DNA of 64,000 bases from an uncultured Pelagibacteraceae bacterium. GTDB lineage: Bacteria > Pseudomonadota > Alphaproteobacteria > Pelagibacterales > Pelagibacteraceae. The stretch covers positions 42,299 to 106,298 of the forward strand of contig CACDMX010000004.1 in NCBI GenBank assembly GCA_902554035.1, read 5' to 3'. The notes under the pieces were generated by a model. That model was not told the origin of the DNA. It did no database searches and was given only the letters and a program-made list of their open reading frames with translations. Position numbers and translations under genes: made by a program. This document shows positions 8,491 to 17,332 of the stretch, piece by piece (positions within the stretch are counted from its first letter, which is position 1; the number at the start of each line of letters is the position of its first letter).

Positions 8491-10773
8491 ATGAAATTTG
8501 TTAAAAAATATAGATTAAAAAATTTAATTTTTTTTCTATTTTTATTATTATATAGCACAAATATTTACGCAGAAATTACCCGAACATTTGTTACTGCTAT
8601 TAGACCGGGAACAAGTGGATTTACAAATATGGATGGCAATGTAAGTGTTAGAGACGCTTTGGAAGATCCATTTGGAGTTTTTGTAAGTCCAGATGGTAAG
8701 ACTGTCATAAATGCAAACAATAATACCTCTAGCAACCACAGATGTTTAACCCAATTGGAACTGTCAACACCTTTTGAACTTTCAACTGCTACACTTGTAG
8801 AGGAATCAAATATATTAAATACTATTGCCAAACGATCAGGTGGAAGAGATGATTGTCATGACATTTATATAAGCCCGGATGGTTTAAATATGTCTGTAAC
8901 AAATGAACAAGGAGCTATTTTTGATTTTAAATTAGTAACTCCTTTTCAATTAAAAGGAGCTACTTTAAAAGATGGTTATCTTAATCCTTGGGTTAATTCT
9001 GCTATAAGAGGTGATGATATTTGGTTTAATAATGATGGATCAAAAATGTATGTCATAGATGTAGCTGGCGACAACCTTAAAGAATATACAACTGCATCAC
9101 CTTTTTCCTCTATAGGCGTTACAATAATAAATACAGTCGATTTAACAAGTGAAGCTGTTATTGATGGAACAGAAACTGCTCATGATTTTCTTTTCAATGA
9201 TACAGGAGAGACATTAATGATATTAGTAAACGATACTGGAGATGGTGAACATGACGATACAATTTTCCAATTTAGCTTAAGTGTAGCATTCGATACAACT
9301 ACTCTAACCTTAGTAGGTTCTAGTGTTATAAGTGGATACGATGGAACTGAAGATAATTCTGATGCGGTAGCTATTTCTTTTGGTAATGATGGGACAAAGT
9401 TATATATTATGAATTTAGATGGTGGCCCAAATGTTAGCGGTAAGGTTGACACACTATCTCAATTCAATTTAAAATGTCCTTATGGAATAGTTCAATGTGT
9501 TTCTGATACAAGAGCATCTATCGTTTCTCAAGTAGAATTAGCCAAACAAAATATCAGTTTAAATACTTCTACAATTTTTAAAAGATTTGAGTGGATTAAA
9601 AGAAATAGAGATAATGAGGATCTTTCTAGTCATAATATAAATATAAATTATCCAAATCCTCTATTAAAATCTTTAGTAAGTAAATTTGAGCCATCCTTAA
9701 AAAATAACTTAGCTGCACTAGTAAAAAATACTGAAAAAAAGGCAAAAAATAAAAAATCCAAATGGTCATCGTGGAGTATAGCGGAAGTATCTATTGGAAA
9801 TTATGAAGAAACGATTTTAGATAAACCAAAGGATATTTACACCAAAGGACTAACATTTGGTGCAGATAGAAAAATTGGAGATAATAAGTTTTTTGGTTTG
9901 GCTCTAAGATATGGAAATAGCGAGTCTGATATGAGAAGGTCTGTTCAAGAAGTCGATCTTGAGTCATTAACTTTAAATATCTATGGGGTCGTTCCAACAA
10001 GTAATACTCAGTATATAAATGCAGTTTTAGGTTTAAGCGTACTAAGATTTGACAATAAGTATTTAGGAGGATTATCAGGTGAAAGAAATGGAAAACAAGC
10101 GTTTGGAACAATTAATTATAGAACAAAAACTGCCTACAGTAAGATTAATATAACACCAACTGGAAAATTAACTTATGGAGTGACGCAATTATCTGAATTT
10201 ACTGACTTTATAAGTAATACTATTGATAGCCCCAGCAAAAACGTTAGATATGCAGAGGACACTTTTAAAAGCGGACAGTTCGCCGGAGGTCTCTTATTTG
10301 AAATGGAAAAATATGTATCAGATCAAGTAACAGTTCAACCTTTGGGAGGAATTGAAATAATTTATGATTTAACAGATGATATTACTTATAAATATCAAAA
10401 TGCAGGAGAAACCGCTGTTACTAAAAAAACCCTTCCAGGAAAATATTCAAGAAAAGATTTGAAAACAAATATTGGATTTGAGGCGATATATACAAATGGC
10501 TTTACTATTTCTGCAGACTATCAAAGAAAAATTAGTTTAAATGATGACGAATCTCCATCTTTTACAGATAAAAGATTCATAGTTAAATTTAGTAATTCAA
10601 AAGAAAAAAATACTCAGTTCGCTTTTGATTTTGATCCTCTTATGAATAATTTTGCAAATTTAAGCTATGCTAAAGATATTGGAAATTTTATTTTAAAATT
10701 TAATTCTAATTATAGTTCGATAAATAAAATTTCTGATTATGTTGCAAATATAGAGCTTACTGGTACTTTCTAG
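8491..10773 (+). CDS. Autotransporter-like outer-membrane protein with beta-propeller-type passenger (paralogue 1)
   Basis: The 760-residue protein starts with a signal peptide (about 1-27). Residues about 30-330 hold repeated blades of the form 'SPDGK/NDGSKMY...F-LST-PF-LS-AT', like a lactonase/YncE-type beta-propeller. A linker at about 330-430 follows. The last 310 residues, from 'WSSWSIAEVSIG', alternate hydrophobic and polar residues as in an autotransporter beta-barrel, and the protein ends '...LTGTF', with the C-terminal Phe needed for outer-membrane insertion. It probably displays or releases its N-terminal part at the cell surface; ligand unknown. The next gene is a paralogue of the same design, so they arose by tandem duplication. 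Confidence 0.7.
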   Translation: MKFVKKYRLKNLIFFLFLLLYSTNIYAEITRTFVTAIRPGTSGFTNMDGNVSVRDALEDPFGVFVSPDGKTVINANNNTSSNHRCLTQLELSTPFELSTATLVEESNILNTIAKRSGGRDDCHDIYISPDGLNMSVTNEQGAIFDFKLVTPFQLKGATLKDGYLNPWVNSAIRGDDIWFNNDGSKMYVIDVAGDNLKEYTTASPFSSIGVTIINTVDLTSEAVIDGTETAHDFLFNDTGETLMILVNDTGDGEHDDTIFQFSLSVAFDTTTLTLVGSSVISGYDGTEDNSDAVAISFGNDGTKLYIMNLDGGPNVSGKVDTLSQFNLKCPYGIVQCVSDTRASIVSQVELAKQNISLNTSTIFKRFEWIKRNRDNEDLSSHNININYPNPLLKSLVSKFEPSLKNNLAALVKNTEKKAKNKKSKWSSWSIAEVSIGNYEETILDKPKDIYTKGLTFGADRKIGDNKFFGLALRYGNSESDMRRSVQEVDLESLTLNIYGVVPTSNTQYINAVLGLSVLRFDNKYLGGLSGERNGKQAFGTINYRTKTAYSKINITPTGKLTYGVTQLSEFTDFISNTIDSPSKNVRYAEDTFKSGQFAGGLLFEMEKYVSDQVTVQPLGGIEIIYDLTDDITYKYQNAGETAVTKKTLPGKYSRKDLKTNIGFEAIYTNGFTISADYQRKISLNDDESPSFTDKRFIVKFSNSKEKNTQFAFDFDPLMNNFANLSYAKDIGNFILKFNSNYSSINKISDYVANIELTGTF

Positions 10774-10833
10774 TTGATTTATAAGACTTTTTGTAAAAAA
10801 AAATAGTTTTCTATACTAGATTGTTACATTATT

Positions 10834-12972
10834 ATGCGCCAATTGTTATTATTTATGATTTTAGTGTTAAAAAAAATTTTTACAATTTTTGGCATTTCAT
10901 TATTCGTTCTTAATTTTTTCAACTCTGTAGCTTTGGGAGCAGTTAGTGGTGTAGTTGATAATTTTCAAGTTACACAAAGAATTCCAACAGGCATTGTATT
11001 TAATCCAGATGGAACGAAGATGTTTATTTCTGGAATGAGTCAAAACAAAGTTTATGAATTTGATTTAACTACAGCTTTTGATATTTCAGAAGCTACAAGA
11101 AATTCTAATGAATGTAATCATCAACCCAAAGATGAGGATGTTGTTGATTTAAGATTAAATTCAGATGGAACCAAATTATTTTTAGTTGGATCTGAAAACA
11201 ATATTTTATTGGAGTATTCACTATCTACTGCTTACGATGTCTCAACCTGTTCTTATGAAAATACTTTTTTTAGTGGAGCTGGACTAGATCCAAGATCAAT
11301 GGCATTTAATACTAATGGTACTAAGTTATTTATTTACGATCAAACTGGAAACTATTCAGTTAAACAATATTCTCTTAATAGTGCTTATAATCTCTCAAAT
11401 GCAACTTTAGAAAAACAATATACTGGAACAGCAAGTGAAACTTTAAAGGAAATTGAGCAATTTGCTCAAGGAATGGCATTTAGTGCTGACGGCACAAAGA
11501 TGTATTTAACAGGCGACAAAGAAGATAACGTTGTAGAGTTTTCTTTGAGTACACCTTTTGATTTATCTGATGTAACTAAAGAGGGAGGCTATAGTGTTGC
11601 TGGCGAAATTGCTAAAATGTCTGGAATAGCATTTAGTGCGGATGGGTTAAAAATGTTTATTACAGATTTCAGTAACGGAGCTTCCGATAAAGATGTCACT
11701 GAATTTGATTTAACATGTGGTTTTGGGGTTGTTAAATGTATTGATCCCACATCAAATAAAGATGATGTTGCATCTGTTGAGTCTCAATCTGAAGGAGCAA
11801 AAAAACTAATACAACATACAACATATCCAGTGTTAAATCGTATGGAATGGCTAAGAAGAAACAGTGGCAGAGTAAACTTAACTAATCAAAATATTAAGTT
11901 TCAATTTAATAATGAAATGCTTAATGCACTTTCAAGTAGTTTAATACCTATTTATTTTTCTAATGATAACTCCAATGAATTAAATTATCAAAATTCAAAT
12001 TGGTCTTTTTGGAGCGAAGGTACCATCAGCATTGGTTTAACAGGGGATTCAGAATCATCCTCGTCAAAAAGCATTAATACTTCGGCCATTACTCTCGGGG
12101 CAGATAAAAAAGGAGAGGATAATATAATGAGGGGTATTGCATTAAGATTTGGTACTGATGACGTTGATGTGGGAGATTTGGGAAGTGCACTAGATATGAG
12201 TTCGTTTGGTTTAACTTTTTATGAAAGCAGACCAAGAGGAGAGCGAAGATTTGTAGATCATTTAATAGGCTTAAGTTTTATAAATTCTGATCTAATTAAC
12301 AATAGCGGTTCTGCCTCAACAAACGGTGAAAGATATGGTGAACAATTATATGGGTCCTTAAGTTTAAGAGATACATTTTCAAAAAACAGATTAAATTTTA
12401 CACCTAAATTAAAAATTAATTATGGGATAACTCATCTTGGAGCTTACACTGAAACTGGATCTTCAGGATTAAACTTAGAATATAAAGATCAATATATTGG
12501 AAATTTTACGTCTTCATTAGGAACAAGTTTAGATAATACTTATGATTTTGAAGCTGGATCTTTTGTTCCATATTTTGATTTTGAATATTATGCAGACATG
12601 AGTCCGGCTTCAAAACAAATATTCTCTTATGAGTCTAATGGTGAGAGTTTTACCTTGGAAAATATTCAAAACTCTACTCATAATTTTATGAGCGGTGTTG
12701 GATTTGATTTTATCTCAGAAAATGGACTAACCTTAATGACTAAATACACTAGAAACCAATCTCAAAATAATAAAAATGATAGTTTTATAATTGCTATGGA
12801 TTATAGAGGTTCTCAAAGGTCTTCTTATGCCATGTCTTTAGAAGATACTTCAGCAGAGTTATCTCACAATAGAAAATTTAAGAGTTTTAATCTTGATATA
12901 GATAGTCATTATGATTTTTTTAAAGATGATCCTGAATACGGGATATATATTCAAGTTTCAAATATAAATTAA
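10834..12972 (+). CDS. Autotransporter-like outer-membrane protein with beta-propeller-type passenger (paralogue 2)
   Basis: This 712-residue protein has the same plan as its upstream neighbour. A signal region (about 1-35) is followed by five clear repeats of about 45-60 residues with the core 'F..DGTKMF..G....V.EF.L.T.FD.S.AT' (residues about 45-310). A short linker follows, and then a beta-barrel domain starting at 'WSFWSEGTISIG'. Unlike paralogue 1 it ends '...QVSNIN', lacking the C-terminal Phe usual for BAM recognition. The propeller has five recognisable blades and may have more. Only 60 bases separate the two genes; a TATACT box at 10812-10817 close to the ATG may give it its own promoter. 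Surface location is inference from family knowledge. Confidence 0.7.
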   Translation: MRQLLLFMILVLKKIFTIFGISLFVLNFFNSVALGAVSGVVDNFQVTQRIPTGIVFNPDGTKMFISGMSQNKVYEFDLTTAFDISEATRNSNECNHQPKDEDVVDLRLNSDGTKLFLVGSENNILLEYSLSTAYDVSTCSYENTFFSGAGLDPRSMAFNTNGTKLFIYDQTGNYSVKQYSLNSAYNLSNATLEKQYTGTASETLKEIEQFAQGMAFSADGTKMYLTGDKEDNVVEFSLSTPFDLSDVTKEGGYSVAGEIAKMSGIAFSADGLKMFITDFSNGASDKDVTEFDLTCGFGVVKCIDPTSNKDDVASVESQSEGAKKLIQHTTYPVLNRMEWLRRNSGRVNLTNQNIKFQFNNEMLNALSSSLIPIYFSNDNSNELNYQNSNWSFWSEGTISIGLTGDSESSSSKSINTSAITLGADKKGEDNIMRGIALRFGTDDVDVGDLGSALDMSSFGLTFYESRPRGERRFVDHLIGLSFINSDLINNSGSASTNGERYGEQLYGSLSLRDTFSKNRLNFTPKLKINYGITHLGAYTETGSSGLNLEYKDQYIGNFTSSLGTSLDNTYDFEAGSFVPYFDFEYYADMSPASKQIFSYESNGESFTLENIQNSTHNFMSGVGFDFISENGLTLMTKYTRNQSQNNKNDSFIIAMDYRGSQRSSYAMSLEDTSAELSHNRKFKSFNLDIDSHYDFFKDDPEYGIYIQVSNIN

Positions 12973-13034
12973 TTGTTTAAAAAAGGTTCAACCATAGAAG
13001 TTTCAAGCACGTTCTAGTATACTCTCATTAGAAA

Positions 13035-13763
13035 ATGAGAATAATAATATTACAACATATCAAAATAGAAGATCCTGGTTTTATAAAAGATTTAATGATT
13101 AAAGATGGAGCCGAACTAACAACAGTAGAACTAGATGAGGGCGAAAAAATTCCAAGTGATCTCTCGAGATTTGATGCAATGTTTTGCATGGGTGGACCTA
13201 TGGATACTTGGATGGAAAAAAAGCATCCATGGTTAATTAATGAAAAAAAAAAAATAAAAGAATTTGTTCTTGATTTAAAAAAACCTTATTTGGGTTTTTG
13301 TCTTGGTTGTCAGCTACTTGGTGAAGTAGTTGGAGGAAAAGTTGTAAAAACAAACAATCCAGAAATTGGGATGTTAAATATTAATTTTTCTCAAAATAAA
13401 AATAACGATCCTTTATTTTCAAATTTTCCAGAACAAATTACATCTTTGCAGTGGCATTCATATGAGGTTCAAGGCTTAGAAGATAACAAAGATATAACTC
13501 TTTTAGCATCTTCTCCAGAGACTAAATATCAGATTTTCAAATATCAAAATCACGCTTATGGAATTCAATTTCATATAGAGGTGAAAAAAACTACCGTAAA
13601 TGAGTGGGGGTGTGTTCCAGAGTATAAGTCTGCTTTAGAAAAAGCATTAGGTCCAAATGCTCTTAAAAAATTTGACAATGAAGCACAAACTAACATGGAA
13701 AAAATGAACAATTATTCTAAAATTTTGTATTCAAAATTTAAGAGTGATATTCTTAAAATATAA
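13035..13763 (+). CDS. Class I glutamine amidotransferase (GMP synthase-like GATase)
   Basis: A stand-alone glutamine amidotransferase domain of 242 residues. The catalytic triad is visible: nucleophile Cys89 in 'GFCLGCQ', His180 and Glu182 in 'IQFHIEV'. 'FCMGGPMDTWM' near 50-60 and 'LQWHSYEV' near 139-145 are usual in the YfeJ/PuuD-like stand-alone group. Such proteins hydrolyse glutamine or gamma-glutamyl compounds; the partner is unknown and no synthetase gene is adjacent. A run of twelve A bases at 13243-13254 lies in the coding frame ('NEKKKI') and could be prone to slippage. The next gene starts 11 bases after the stop with a strong ribosome-binding site. Confidence 0.8.
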   Translation: MRIIILQHIKIEDPGFIKDLMIKDGAELTTVELDEGEKIPSDLSRFDAMFCMGGPMDTWMEKKHPWLINEKKKIKEFVLDLKKPYLGFCLGCQLLGEVVGGKVVKTNNPEIGMLNINFSQNKNNDPLFSNFPEQITSLQWHSYEVQGLEDNKDITLLASSPETKYQIFKYQNHAYGIQFHIEVKKTTVNEWGCVPEYKSALEKALGPNALKKFDNEAQTNMEKMNNYSKILYSKFKSDILKI

Positions 13764-13774
13764 CAGGAGGAAAA

Positions 13775-14167
13775 ATGCCAATATTTAAACCGATAGAGGA
13801 AAATGAAGCAAAAGAAAAAGTCAAAGAAATATATGATGAAATAAAAACAACAAGACAAATTACTGAAGTTCCAAATTTTTGGAAAATGTTAGCAAATGAT
13901 CCTAATGAATTAGATAGAACATGGAATTCTTTAAAAGATATTATGAAAAAAGGTGCTTTGGATCCTGTAACGAAAGAACTTATATATGTTGCAGTATCCA
14001 TAACTAATAGTTGTGAATACTGTATTAAATCCCATTCAGCAGCTGCAAAAAAGAAGGGAGCTACTGATGAAATGTTAAAAGAAATGTTTGCAGTAGTCGG
14101 GTTAGCAAATAAAAATAATAAACTAGTGGACTCATATCAGGTTGAGGTAGACAATATTTATAAATAA
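13775..14167 (+). CDS. Carboxymuconolactone decarboxylase/AhpD-like protein
   Basis: The 130-residue alpha-helical protein has the AhpD-like redox motif 'CEYCIKSHSAAAKKKGA' with CxxC followed by His four residues on. In the AhpD family this motif reduces peroxiredoxins or removes alkyl hydroperoxides; related CMD proteins lack the Cys pair. It starts after a strong site AGGAGG, 6 bases before ATG, and lies 11 bases after the glutamine amidotransferase gene, so the two are likely one transcript. Given several peroxiredoxins in the window (25109, 31615), a peroxide-related role is plausible but inferred. Confidence 0.8.
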   Translation: MPIFKPIEENEAKEKVKEIYDEIKTTRQITEVPNFWKMLANDPNELDRTWNSLKDIMKKGALDPVTKELIYVAVSITNSCEYCIKSHSAAAKKKGATDEMLKEMFAVVGLANKNNKLVDSYQVEVDNIYK

Positions 14168-14192
14168 AATCTTTCTGGTCAAACCTGACGCA

Positions 14193-14221
14193 TTATAAAT
14201 TTACTCAGCGCAATATATAAT
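14193..14221 (+). promoter_or_regulatory. Candidate promoter for photolyase cluster
   Basis: TTATAA (14193-14198) and a perfect TATAAT (14216-14221) are 17 bases apart. The expected start site is only about 8 bases before the ATG at 14236, implying a very short leader. The -35 box is weak. Confidence 0.3.
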
Positions 14222-14235
14222 CTTCAAATAAGATT

Positions 14236-15732
14236 ATGAAACTACTTTTAATTCTTGGCAATCAACTGTTTCCATCAAACAATATTGAAAAGTTTAAAAA
14301 AGATCATGTAGTTTTTATGTCTGAAGATTACGAACTTTGTTCATATGAAAAACATCATAAATTAAAAATTTTATTATTTTTATCTTCAATGCGTTCTTAC
14401 GCTGAGAATTTAAAAAAAAATAACTTTAAAATAATATATACAAGAATTGATTCAACTGATTTTAGAAAAAATTATATGGAAAAACTTAAAAGAGTTATTG
14501 CATCTAAAAATATAAAAGAAGTAACTAGCTTTGAAATTGAGGATAAATTTTTTGAAAATAAAATAAAAAACTTTTTAAATAAATCAAAAATTAAGTTGAA
14601 TTATATAAAATCACCAATGTTTTTGAACTCTAGAGAAGATTTTAAAAATTATTTATCTAAAACAAAAAGACCATTTATGGCTAATTTTTATAAAGAGAAA
14701 AGACAAAAATTTAATATATTATTAAAAAAGGACGGTAGTCCAGAAGGCGGGAAATGGAGTTTTGATGAAGATAATAGAAAGAAATTACCTGCAAGTATTA
14801 ACGTACCAAAGTTTCCGAAAATAAAACCATCAAAACATACCGAAACTTTAGCTCCAATAATAGAAAAATTATTTAAAAATCACCCAGGTCAAACTAAAAA
14901 TTTCTGGTTTGCAACAGAATATCAAGATGTAATTAAATTATTAAATTTTTTTATTAAAGAAAAAGCTAACCTATTTGGAGACTTTGAAGATGCGGTCAAT
15001 CAAAAAGATAATATACTTTTTCACAGTGCTCTTAGTCCTTACTTAAATTTAGGTTTAATAACACCCGATATTATTATTAAAAAAATTTTAGAATCTCATA
15101 AAAAAAATAAAATAAGATTAAACTCATTAGAGGGTTATATTAGACAAGTTATAGGTTGGCGTGAATTTATGAGAGGCATTTATCAGACTTATAGTTCTGA
15201 AATGGAAAGTGGAAATTTTTTTAAACAAAATAGAAAAATGAAAAATTCTTGGTATGAAGGTACAACAGGTCTCCCACCATTAGATTATGCAATTAAAAAT
15301 GCAGCAAACTATGGATGGTCACATCACATTGAAAGATTAATGATTTTATCAAACATTATGAACCTTTGTGAAATTAAACCAAAGAATGTTTATAAATGGT
15401 TTATGGAAATGTTTGTAGATTCATCAGACTGGGTAATGGTACCCAATGTTTATGGAATGGGTCTTTATAGTGACGGAGGAATTTTTGCAACAAAACCATA
15501 TATTTGCGGATCAAGTTATTTTATGAAAATGATGGATTTTAAAAAAGGTGATTGGTGCAATACAATGGATGGTTTGTATTGGAGGTTTATAAATAGAAAT
15601 AGAAAATTTTTTTTAAAAAACCCAAGACTTTCAATGATGGTTAGAGTATTTGATAAAATGAAATTAGATAGAAAAAAATTAATTTTATCTGAAGCTGAAA
15701 AATTTATTGTACAAAATACATATGGCAATTAA
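14236..15732 (+). CDS. Photolyase-related protein (FeS-BCP/PhrB-like family) apparently lacking the Fe-S cysteines
   Basis: At 498 residues this is a full-length member of the photolyase-related family that includes the bacterial (6-4) photolyase PhrB. The N-terminal domain has 'KHHKLKILLFLSSMRSYAENL' style text (39-59), then 'GGKWSFDEDNR' (171-181), 'LFHSALSPYLNLGLI' (261-275) and the FAD domain 'GWREFMRGIY' (307-316), 'HHIERLM' (363-369), 'WVMVPNVYGMG' (399-409). PhrB binds a 4Fe-4S cluster through four Cys. Here the first is replaced in 'TTGLPPLD', and the CxxC pair is lost with about ten residues before 'GDWCNTMDGLYW'. Only Cys441 remains, so a cluster is unlikely. It overlaps the next gene by 11 bases. 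Confidence 0.85.
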   Translation: MKLLLILGNQLFPSNNIEKFKKDHVVFMSEDYELCSYEKHHKLKILLFLSSMRSYAENLKKNNFKIIYTRIDSTDFRKNYMEKLKRVIASKNIKEVTSFEIEDKFFENKIKNFLNKSKIKLNYIKSPMFLNSREDFKNYLSKTKRPFMANFYKEKRQKFNILLKKDGSPEGGKWSFDEDNRKKLPASINVPKFPKIKPSKHTETLAPIIEKLFKNHPGQTKNFWFATEYQDVIKLLNFFIKEKANLFGDFEDAVNQKDNILFHSALSPYLNLGLITPDIIIKKILESHKKNKIRLNSLEGYIRQVIGWREFMRGIYQTYSSEMESGNFFKQNRKMKNSWYEGTTGLPPLDYAIKNAANYGWSHHIERLMILSNIMNLCEIKPKNVYKWFMEMFVDSSDWVMVPNVYGMGLYSDGGIFATKPYICGSSYFMKMMDFKKGDWCNTMDGLYWRFINRNRKFFLKNPRLSMMVRVFDKMKLDRKKLILSEAEKFIVQNTYGN

Positions 15733-16072
15733 AGTTTTTTTTAATAACTCTTGCAATGTTTGCAAGTTAGAAATTGATCATTACAAAAAAATTTCTGATA
15801 GCAGTTTAGAGTGGATAGATATAACAAATAATGATGAAGCTTTAAAACTTACCTCAAAATCACAGAAAGAGTTATTAAGAAGATTACACGTTATTGACAA
15901 TGGTGAAGTTATTGGTGGCGCAAAAGCTTTTGTTATTATTTGGTCAAAAATCCCAAAGTATAATTTTTTAGCAAAAATTTTTTCAATAAAACCTTTATTT
16001 GTTTTGTTCCACTATGGCTATGAAATTGTTGCATACTTTCTTTTTTTAAAAAATAAACATCAACTCAAATGA
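15722..16072 (+). CDS. DUF393 (DCC family) thiol-disulfide oxidoreductase-like protein
   Basis: From the ATG at 15722 the product is 116 residues; an upstream ATG at 15707 would add five residues deeper inside the photolyase gene and is less likely. The start is thioredoxin-like: 'VFFNNSCNVCKLEIDHY' with CxxC at 11-14. It continues with 'LHVIDNGEVIGGAKAF' near 55-70 and a hydrophobic C-terminus (85-110). This is the DUF393/DCC pattern. Its biochemical role is not established. It overlaps the photolyase-related gene by 11 bases and the DUF2256 gene by 4, so the three are translationally coupled, which suggests a shared job such as redox support of a flavoprotein. Confidence 0.75.
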   Translation: MAIKVFFNNSCNVCKLEIDHYKKISDSSLEWIDITNNDEALKLTSKSQKELLRRLHVIDNGEVIGGAKAFVIIWSKIPKYNFLAKIFSIKPLFVLFHYGYEIVAYFLFLKNKHQLK

Positions 16073-16194
16073 AAAAACAGAATTTACCTTCCAAAATTTG
16101 TCCAGTTTGCAAAAGGTCTTTTAATTGGAGAAAAAAATGGAGACTAAATTGGGAGAGGGTTAAATATTGTTCAAAAAAATGTTCTTTTAAATAA
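16069..16194 (+). CDS. DUF2256 small zinc-ribbon-like protein
   Basis: A 41-residue protein beginning 'MKKQNLPSKICPVCKRSF', then 'NWRKKWRLNWERVKYCSKKC'. Two CxxC-type pairs (Cys11/Cys14 and Cys34/Cys38) suit one zinc ion. This matches DUF2256, a family often found beside cryptochrome/photolyase genes. Its ATG overlaps the stop of the DUF393 gene (ATGA), and its 3' end overlaps the convergent cryptochrome-like gene by 8 bases. No function is known. Confidence 0.8.
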   Translation: MKKQNLPSKICPVCKRSFNWRKKWRLNWERVKYCSKKCSFK

Positions 16195-17332
16195 ATTCTG
16201 TCACTATTTTTGGAATATAATTTTTAAAGTTGAAAAAACCTTTATTACAATATTTCCATGCATATTGATCAATTTTTCTGTAAAGATATTTAATATTTTT
16301 TAAATTATTTGAAATTAAAAAATCATTTATTTCACCAATAGAGGGATATAGAGCAATATTATTTCCATCTAAATTTTTTAAATCTTTAACATTTATTATT
16401 TCAATTTTACTAGATTTATTTTCAAGTCTAATTTTTTGGTCACTTATAAGATCCTCTTTAAATTTTAAAACTTTTTCATCTAATTTTATTTCTCTTGTGT
16501 CATTATCCTTTTGAACTAAATAAACATTCTTAAAATCAAACTCTTTAAAATCTGAACACTCAATCGATAAACTGTTTTCAAACACAATTAAATTGTCATT
16601 TTTATTTATTTCATTATTTAAAAAATCATTTTTTAAAATACTATAGTTTTTATTATCTATAATGGGTTGTGGATTTTCGTTTAGTTTTATTTGGCTGAAA
16701 CGATTATTAGTAAATTTCTTTATATTCCATTCTGAAGCTATATAGTTTTTTCCTTTAGTTTGAACACCAGCTACCCACCTCCAACCAAGAGTATTTGAAG
16801 CGCTGTCACCATCTAAAAGATATTTCATAAAAAATTCTGCTCCTAATTGCCACGGAAGATTAAGTGTAAATATCCAAATACTTGCGAACCACATCCTTGC
16901 ATGATTATGTAGATAATTATATTTTTTAATTTCAGATATCCAATAATTGAAGCACTCTATGTTTGTTTTGCCTTCAATTGCATTTAAATAATTTTTATTA
17001 TTATAAAAATCTTTTTTTAATTTTTTTAACTCAATAATATAATCTGACCAAACCATTGGTCTTAATTCTAACCATCCTTTCCAATAAATTCTCCACAGAA
17101 CCTCTTGAATAAATTTTTCATTCTTAGCAAAAGAAAATTTTTTTAGTGAGTTTTTAATAATCTCAGTTTCACTCAGAATACCATGTGTTATATAAGGAGA
17201 TATAGAGGAAACGTTTTTTCTTTGTTCCGGTCCAAAATCAAAGTTTCTAAGCTTTGAATACTCATGAAGATTTTTATCAATAAAATCTTCAAGCTTTTTT
17301 ATTGCAAATTCTCTAGAAGGCTCAAAATTCAT
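16187..17332 (-). CDS. Cryptochrome/photolyase FAD-binding domain protein without N-terminal antenna domain
   Basis: The 381 residues begin directly in the FAD-binding helical domain: 'SPYITHGILS' (45-54), 'EVLWRIYWKGW' (77-87), 'LHNHARMWFAS' (141-151) and 'DGDSASNTLGWRWVAG' (174-189), all hallmarks of photolyases and cryptochromes. The usual N-terminal alpha/beta antenna domain (about 130-200 residues) is missing. Instead the last 140 residues (from 'NDNLIVFENSLSIEC', about 245) look like an alpha/beta domain, and the protein ends with 'CNKGFFNFKNYIPK'. A permuted antenna-like domain is possible. Function, repair or light signalling, is unknown. It overlaps the DUF2805 gene by 11 bases and converges on the DUF2256 gene. 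Confidence 0.8.
   Translation of the reverse strand: MNFEPSREFAIKKLEDFIDKNLHEYSKLRNFDFGPEQRKNVSSISPYITHGILSETEIIKNSLKKFSFAKNEKFIQEVLWRIYWKGWLELRPMVWSDYIIELKKLKKDFYNNKNYLNAIEGKTNIECFNYWISEIKKYNYLHNHARMWFASIWIFTLNLPWQLGAEFFMKYLLDGDSASNTLGWRWVAGVQTKGKNYIASEWNIKKFTNNRFSQIKLNENPQPIIDNKNYSILKNDFLNNEINKNDNLIVFENSLSIECSDFKEFDFKNVYLVQKDNDTREIKLDEKVLKFKEDLISDQKIRLENKSSKIEIINVKDLKNLDGNNIALYPSIGEINDFLISNNLKNIKYLYRKIDQYAWKYCNKGFFNFKNYIPKIVTEFI

Noticed and set aside
9791..10111. Minus-strand frame of 106 codons inside the first autotransporter gene
   Set aside because: It is fully inside a gene with clear family structure on the other strand, lacks a ribosome-binding site and shows no domain; composition is that of a shadow frame.
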